Shown here piece after piece: positions 6,299 to 8,669 of a stretch of DNA of 8,669 nucleotides. Position 1 is the first letter of the stretch. Each line of letters begins with the position of its first letter. The translations under genes were made by a program, and so were the position numbers. The notes beneath the pieces are model-generated. The model made no database searches. It worked only from the letters and a program-made list of their open reading frames with translations, and was not told where the DNA came from. Source of the stretch: Planctomycetota bacterium (GTDB taxonomy: Bacteria; Planctomycetota; Planctomycetia; Pirellulales; Pirellulaceae); the NCBI GenBank assembly GCA_029259935.1, contig JAJDEH010000255.1, positions 1 through 8,669 of the forward strand, read 5' to 3'.

Positions 6299-6976
6299 AT
6301 GAACCCGTTTATCGCTGGAGTCGCGAGCGCGGCCTTGGAGACTTTTGACCTGCCCGAACCGATTTTAGAGGTAGGTTCGTATTTGGTCGAAGGCCAGGCG
6401 GAGATCGCGAATCTGCGCCAGCGGCTGCCTGGCAAGGACTATGTGGGCATCGATTTTCGGCCCGGTCCGGGAGTCGACTCCGTGGAGAACGTGGAGGCTT
6501 TGCCGCGAGAAGACAACTCGGTGGGAACGGTTTTGGCGTTCAACGTCTTCGAGCATGTAGAACGATTTTGGTTGGGCTTCGAAGAGGTCGCTCGCGTGTT
6601 GCGTCCCGACGGCCTGTTCATCGTTAGCTGTCCATTTCACTTTCGTGTTCACAACCATCCTTCCGACTTTTGGCGATTTACGCCCGTTGCGATGCAGTCG
6701 CTGTTGGCATCGTTTCCCACGAAGATCATCGGGTATCACGGTTCGGCCAAGCGTCCGATTCACGTGTGGGCAATCGCGGCCGGACCGGACTATCCCAAAG
6801 TCACCGCCCAGCAGCATCAAGCATTTCAAGGCCGCATTCAAAACCTGGCTCCACAGCCGATCGCGTGGAGCAAGCGGTTGCGCTTTCGAGCGGCCGCGAT
6901 GTTGTGTGGACGCAGCTTTTTGGCTCCAAAGCTGGAAAGCAATCAGTTTCAATCCGAACTGATCCGGGCCGCCTGA
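6299..6976 (+). CDS. Class I SAM-dependent methyltransferase
   Basis: A predicted 225-residue cytoplasmic methyltransferase of the Methyltransf_11 type. The SAM-binding motif I is ILEVGS (22-27), the acidic end of strand 2 is GIDFRPG (50-56, D52), the motif IV region is VLAFNVFEHVERF (78-90), and VLRPDGLFIVSCPF (100-113) is the typical post-motif III stretch. It is followed by HNHPSDFWRFTP (118-129), a segment often seen in small-molecule or glycan/lipid-associated methyltransferases of this fold. Motif I reads GSYLVEG rather than the usual GxGxG, a mild deviation. The substrate cannot be predicted; no biosynthetic neighbours give a clue. ATG 6299 is supported by AGGGAG 8 nt upstream. It converges on the LEPR-XLL-like gene with an 81-bp gap. 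Confidence 0.88.
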   Translation: MNPFIAGVASAALETFDLPEPILEVGSYLVEGQAEIANLRQRLPGKDYVGIDFRPGPGVDSVENVEALPREDNSVGTVLAFNVFEHVERFWLGFEEVARVLRPDGLFIVSCPFHFRVHNHPSDFWRFTPVAMQSLLASFPTKIIGYHGSAKRPIHVWAIAAGPDYPKVTAQQHQAFQGRIQNLAPQPIAWSKRLRFRAAAMLCGRSFLAPKLESNQFQSELIRAA

Positions 6977-6993
6977 GAACTTGATCGCCGAAA

Positions 6994-7035
6994 CTTGTGA
7001 ACGAGTGCTGATGTCAATTCGCACGAACTCACAAG
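6994..7035. terminator. Possible bidirectional terminator hairpin
   Basis: Between the convergent genes, CTTGTGA (6994-7000) pairs with TCACAAG (7029-7035), then after a 4x4 internal loop GTGC (7005-7008) pairs with GCAC (7021-7024), closing a 12-nt loop. No T-run follows on either side, so this is an imperfect terminator candidate; its position between two facing stop codons is the main support. Confidence 0.35.
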
Positions 7036-7057
7036 CCGAATCTCTTGCCTCTCCTGG

Positions 7058-8074
7058 TTACTTTCCGCCGTGGCTTGGCTGGCTGGCCGTGTTGAGCGGC
7101 GAGGCCGGATCGAAGATCGCTTTGACTGCTGACGAACTGTCGTTCACAATGACGGCTCCGATCAACAACCATATTATTTGTCGGCTGGGTGGCAGGGCGT
7201 AGTGATACTCTGGGTGGGAATCATACCAATCCATAAAGAGCGCCGCCGACAAGGCACTCGGCTTCACATTTTCACGAACCTCCAAAAAGTGATCGCGATA
7301 ATAGTTGTCATAAGACTGTTTGGCGTCCGACAATACCCTCCGCAAGACGCTTGAGTTGGGCAGGCCGGACGTGACGTGCTTGCGCATCACAACGCCGCCC
7401 ACGCCGACCAGCTTGCGACCACCCGTGTCGTTCGCGCTCACGCCATCCTGCTGCTCATTCTCGCCGTTGGATTGGCTGTCGGTTCCGTCATCGGTCCGCG
7501 GCACGTTGTTGGAGGTGTGTTCCAACGGATCGACGTGCGCATCCTTCAAGGCTTGCTGTTTGATGGCTACGTCGACTGGGTCCACATGCGCATGCTTGTA
7601 CGATTGAATTCTCTGAGCTTCTTCGACGTGGGCGTCCTTTGCTGCCTGACGATTGAAGGTCTCCTCCGCCACGTCCAGATGGGAGTCTTTCAACGACTGT
7701 GTTTTCTGTGCTTCCTCGAATGGAACGACGTCGGCGTCTTTCAATGCTTGCTGTTTCAGGGCTGCTTCGACCGGGTCCACGTGTGCGTCCTTCAGCGCTT
7801 GCCTTGCCATGGCTCCCACGACAGGGTCGACATGAGGATCCCCATTCGAGCTGCCATGAATTGCCGCATCGCAATCGAATCGACCCACCAAGTCCGATTC
7901 GACCAACTCGGCTTGCACCTGATCGACCGCCATCATGGGCTCCGCGACGTCAACGAAATCCGCGTCTCCGGCCATCATCCGGCGAGATTCTAGGCATTCG
8001 ATACCGAGTTTTTTGGTGTGACGAGTTTCGGGCTGATGCCGACTGCTAGGTTGCCTTCTGTTCCAGAATCTCAT
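7058..8074 (-). CDS. LEPR-XLL-like protein with 17-residue tandem repeats
   Basis: A predicted 338-residue protein. After a basic N-terminus (MRFWNRRQPSSRHQ), residues 25-36 read IECLESRRMMAG, close to the LEPR-XLL motif found near the start of many planctomycete surface or exported proteins. Residues 79-184 are a tandem repeat of a 17-residue unit, best represented by DAHVDPVEAALKQQALK (96-112): about seven copies, the fifth shortened to 14 residues and the last partial. Each unit is rich in Ala, Lys, Asp, Glu and Gln and could form one amphipathic helix after a His-Val-Asp-Pro turn. A polar Asn/Asp/Gln-rich spacer (about 188-217) follows. The C-terminal part (218-338) has a compact-looking region with YDNYYRDHFLEVREN and MDWYDSHPEYHYALP, then a short hydrophobic run IIWLLIGAVIV (300-310). 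ATG 8074 is preceded by only a weak GGAAGG. The function is unknown; I infer an exported or envelope-linked protein from the N-terminal motif. Confidence 0.85.
   Translation of the reverse strand: MRFWNRRQPSSRHQPETRHTKKLGIECLESRRMMAGDADFVDVAEPMMAVDQVQAELVESDLVGRFDCDAAIHGSSNGDPHVDPVVGAMARQALKDAHVDPVEAALKQQALKDADVVPFEEAQKTQSLKDSHLDVAEETFNRQAAKDAHVEEAQRIQSYKHAHVDPVDVAIKQQALKDAHVDPLEHTSNNVPRTDDGTDSQSNGENEQQDGVSANDTGGRKLVGVGGVVMRKHVTSGLPNSSVLRRVLSDAKQSYDNYYRDHFLEVRENVKPSALSAALFMDWYDSHPEYHYALPPSRQIIWLLIGAVIVNDSSSAVKAIFDPASPLNTASQPSHGGK
7523..7840 (-). repeat. Array of about seven 51-bp coding repeats
   Basis: The repeat units start at codons 79, 96, 113, 130, 147, 161 and 178 of the LEPR-XLL-like gene. 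Copies 2 and 6 share HVDPV and KQQALK at the protein level but differ at many synonymous sites, so the array is old and held by protein-level selection rather than by recent slippage. Copy 5 has an in-frame loss of three residues. Confidence 0.85.
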
Positions 8075-8378
8075 TGCTTTGGGCCTTCCATCGGCGCGCG
8101 GAAGCGATCCGGTTGCCGTTCGAGGATGGGATTGTTTGCCGTGTCACTCGTATTACCGAGTCCGCAAGGCGATCCTGCGCGGGGCAAATAATTTTTTATT
8201 GCGCGAGATCGGTGGTGACGTATTTTGCCGCTCGTTCCAGGAGCGATTCTCGCCGCGCGGCGAAGTCAGCGCGCTATCCGCGGCTGGTGAATTCACGTAG
8301 AATTCCAGCGTCAGATCGCGTCGATGAACTGCCCCGTTCGGAGCGACCCTGGCTTGAATTGGGTCCCGGCGAACGAAC
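8075..8378. promoter_or_regulatory. Divergent intergenic region before the FAD oxidoreductase
   Basis: This 304-bp gap separates the divergent LEPR-XLL-like and FAD-oxidase genes. It contains an AT-rich near-palindrome GCAAATAA-TTTT-TTATTGC (8184-8202) standing out in GC-rich sequence, a perfect 14-bp palindrome TCGCCGCGCGGCGA (8250-8263) and a perfect 10-bp palindrome GTGAATTCAC (8287-8296). A weak plus-strand promoter candidate is TTGCGC (8199-8204) with TATTTT (8221-8226), 16 bp apart. The open frames that cross the region lack motifs and are not called as genes. Confidence 0.4.
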
Positions 8379-8669
8379 ATGGAAATCAAGAATTTTGGAG
8401 CGAATCTGACATTCCGGCCGGAGCGTTATTTTGCGCCGAGGAATAACGAAGAAGTGTTGGAAATTCTCGGTAACTGCCGAGGTCGCCGAATTCGAGTGAT
8501 TGGCCGTCTCCATTCATGGAGTGACGCGCCGCGTGGGGAGGACGTGCTGCTCGATCTGAGGCACCTTGATGAGGTTCGAATCGAAGAACGCGAAGATGGC
8601 GTGTGGGCCACGGTGCAAGCCGGATGTCAAATCAAGAAGCTGATTGCCGAGTTGGATCGGCGCGCGGGC
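8379..8669 (+). CDS. FAD-linked oxidoreductase, sugar-lactone oxidase type (partial)
   Basis: The first 97 codons of a gene that continues beyond the right edge. The visible part is the start of a PCMH-type FAD-binding domain: FRPERYFAPRNNEEVLEIL (12-30) is the usual entry helix, RRIRVIGRLHSW (36-47) corresponds to the FAD pyrophosphate loop, VLLDLRHLDEV (56-66) and WATVQAGCQIKKLIAEL (76-92) follow in the order typical of L-gulonolactone / D-arabinono-1,4-lactone oxidases. The His in GRLHSW sits where several members of that family attach FAD covalently, so covalent flavinylation is possible. Such enzymes oxidise sugar lactones or related alcohols with oxygen or another acceptor; the exact substrate needs the missing C-terminal domain. 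There is no signal peptide and no Shine-Dalgarno sequence before ATG 8379. Confidence 0.8.
   Translation, partial: MEIKNFGANLTFRPERYFAPRNNEEVLEILGNCRGRRIRVIGRLHSWSDAPRGEDVLLDLRHLDEVRIEEREDGVWATVQAGCQIKKLIAELDRRAG

Noticed and set aside
6365..7024. A 219-codon minus-strand open frame opposite the SAM methyltransferase
   Set aside because: In-register shadow of the methyltransferase with no recognisable motif.
7523..7840. The repeat array as a possible CRISPR array
   Set aside because: Units are contiguous 51-bp coding repeats without spacers, degenerate in DNA and conserved in protein, so it is a protein repeat.
7376..7993. A 205-codon plus-strand open frame with apparent repeats
   Set aside because: Its repeats are the reverse complement of the 17-residue repeats on the minus strand, where the LEPR-XLL-like motif and start codon are.
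8074..8409. A 111-codon plus-strand frame across the divergent intergenic region
   Set aside because: It overlaps the start of the FAD-oxidase gene in another frame, is Arg/Ser-rich and has no recognisable feature.

Overview
The window looks like a piece of a Planctomycetota chromosome, probably from the Pirellulales side of the phylum. This is inferred from protein types, not from a marker gene. The evidence is: a secreted PQQ-type beta-propeller with the WTQFRG opening common in that phylum; a Ser/Thr kinase preceded by the N-terminal module usual in planctomycete kinases; a protein with an LEPR-XLL-like N-terminal motif (CLESRRMMAG); and an ECF-type sigma factor remnant. No rRNA, tRNA, insertion sequence, CRISPR array or prophage module was seen.

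Left part (1-3555), minus strand: a secreted PQQ-like beta-propeller gene (3555-2305) is followed after 219 bp by a 618-residue fusion (2085-229). The fusion consists of a beta-class DNA N6-adenine methyltransferase, an unrecognised helical middle region and a C-terminal GIY-YIG nuclease-type domain. The fusion's Shine-Dalgarno sequence and the A of its start codon lie inside a potential mRNA hairpin. This fusion is the most interesting gene here. It could be a single-chain restriction-modification enzyme, but the usual catalytic glutamate of the nuclease domain reads as glutamine.

Centre (3556-5706), plus strand: a 385-bp divergent intergenic region with two operator-like inverted repeats leads into a cytoplasmic Hanks-type Ser/Thr kinase (3941-5224). 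A small protein with two membrane segments follows (5371-5706). A truncated ECF sigma gene converges on it from the other strand (6033-5824). It keeps a strong ribosome binding site and sigma region 2 but has lost region 4.

Right part (6034-8669): a class I SAM-dependent methyltransferase (6299-6976) has a plausible promoter and ribosome binding site. It converges on the LEPR-XLL-like protein (8074-7058), which carries about seven copies of a 17-residue repeat; an imperfect hairpin between the two may serve as a shared terminator. After a 304-bp divergent intergenic region, an FAD-linked sugar-lactone-oxidase-like gene starts at 8379 and runs off the edge.

No single pathway links these genes. 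It reads as a mosaic of independent units, the only clear tandem pairs being propeller/DNA methyltransferase and kinase/membrane protein. Several very long open frames antisense to these genes are explained by avoidance of the codons TTA, CTA and TCA.
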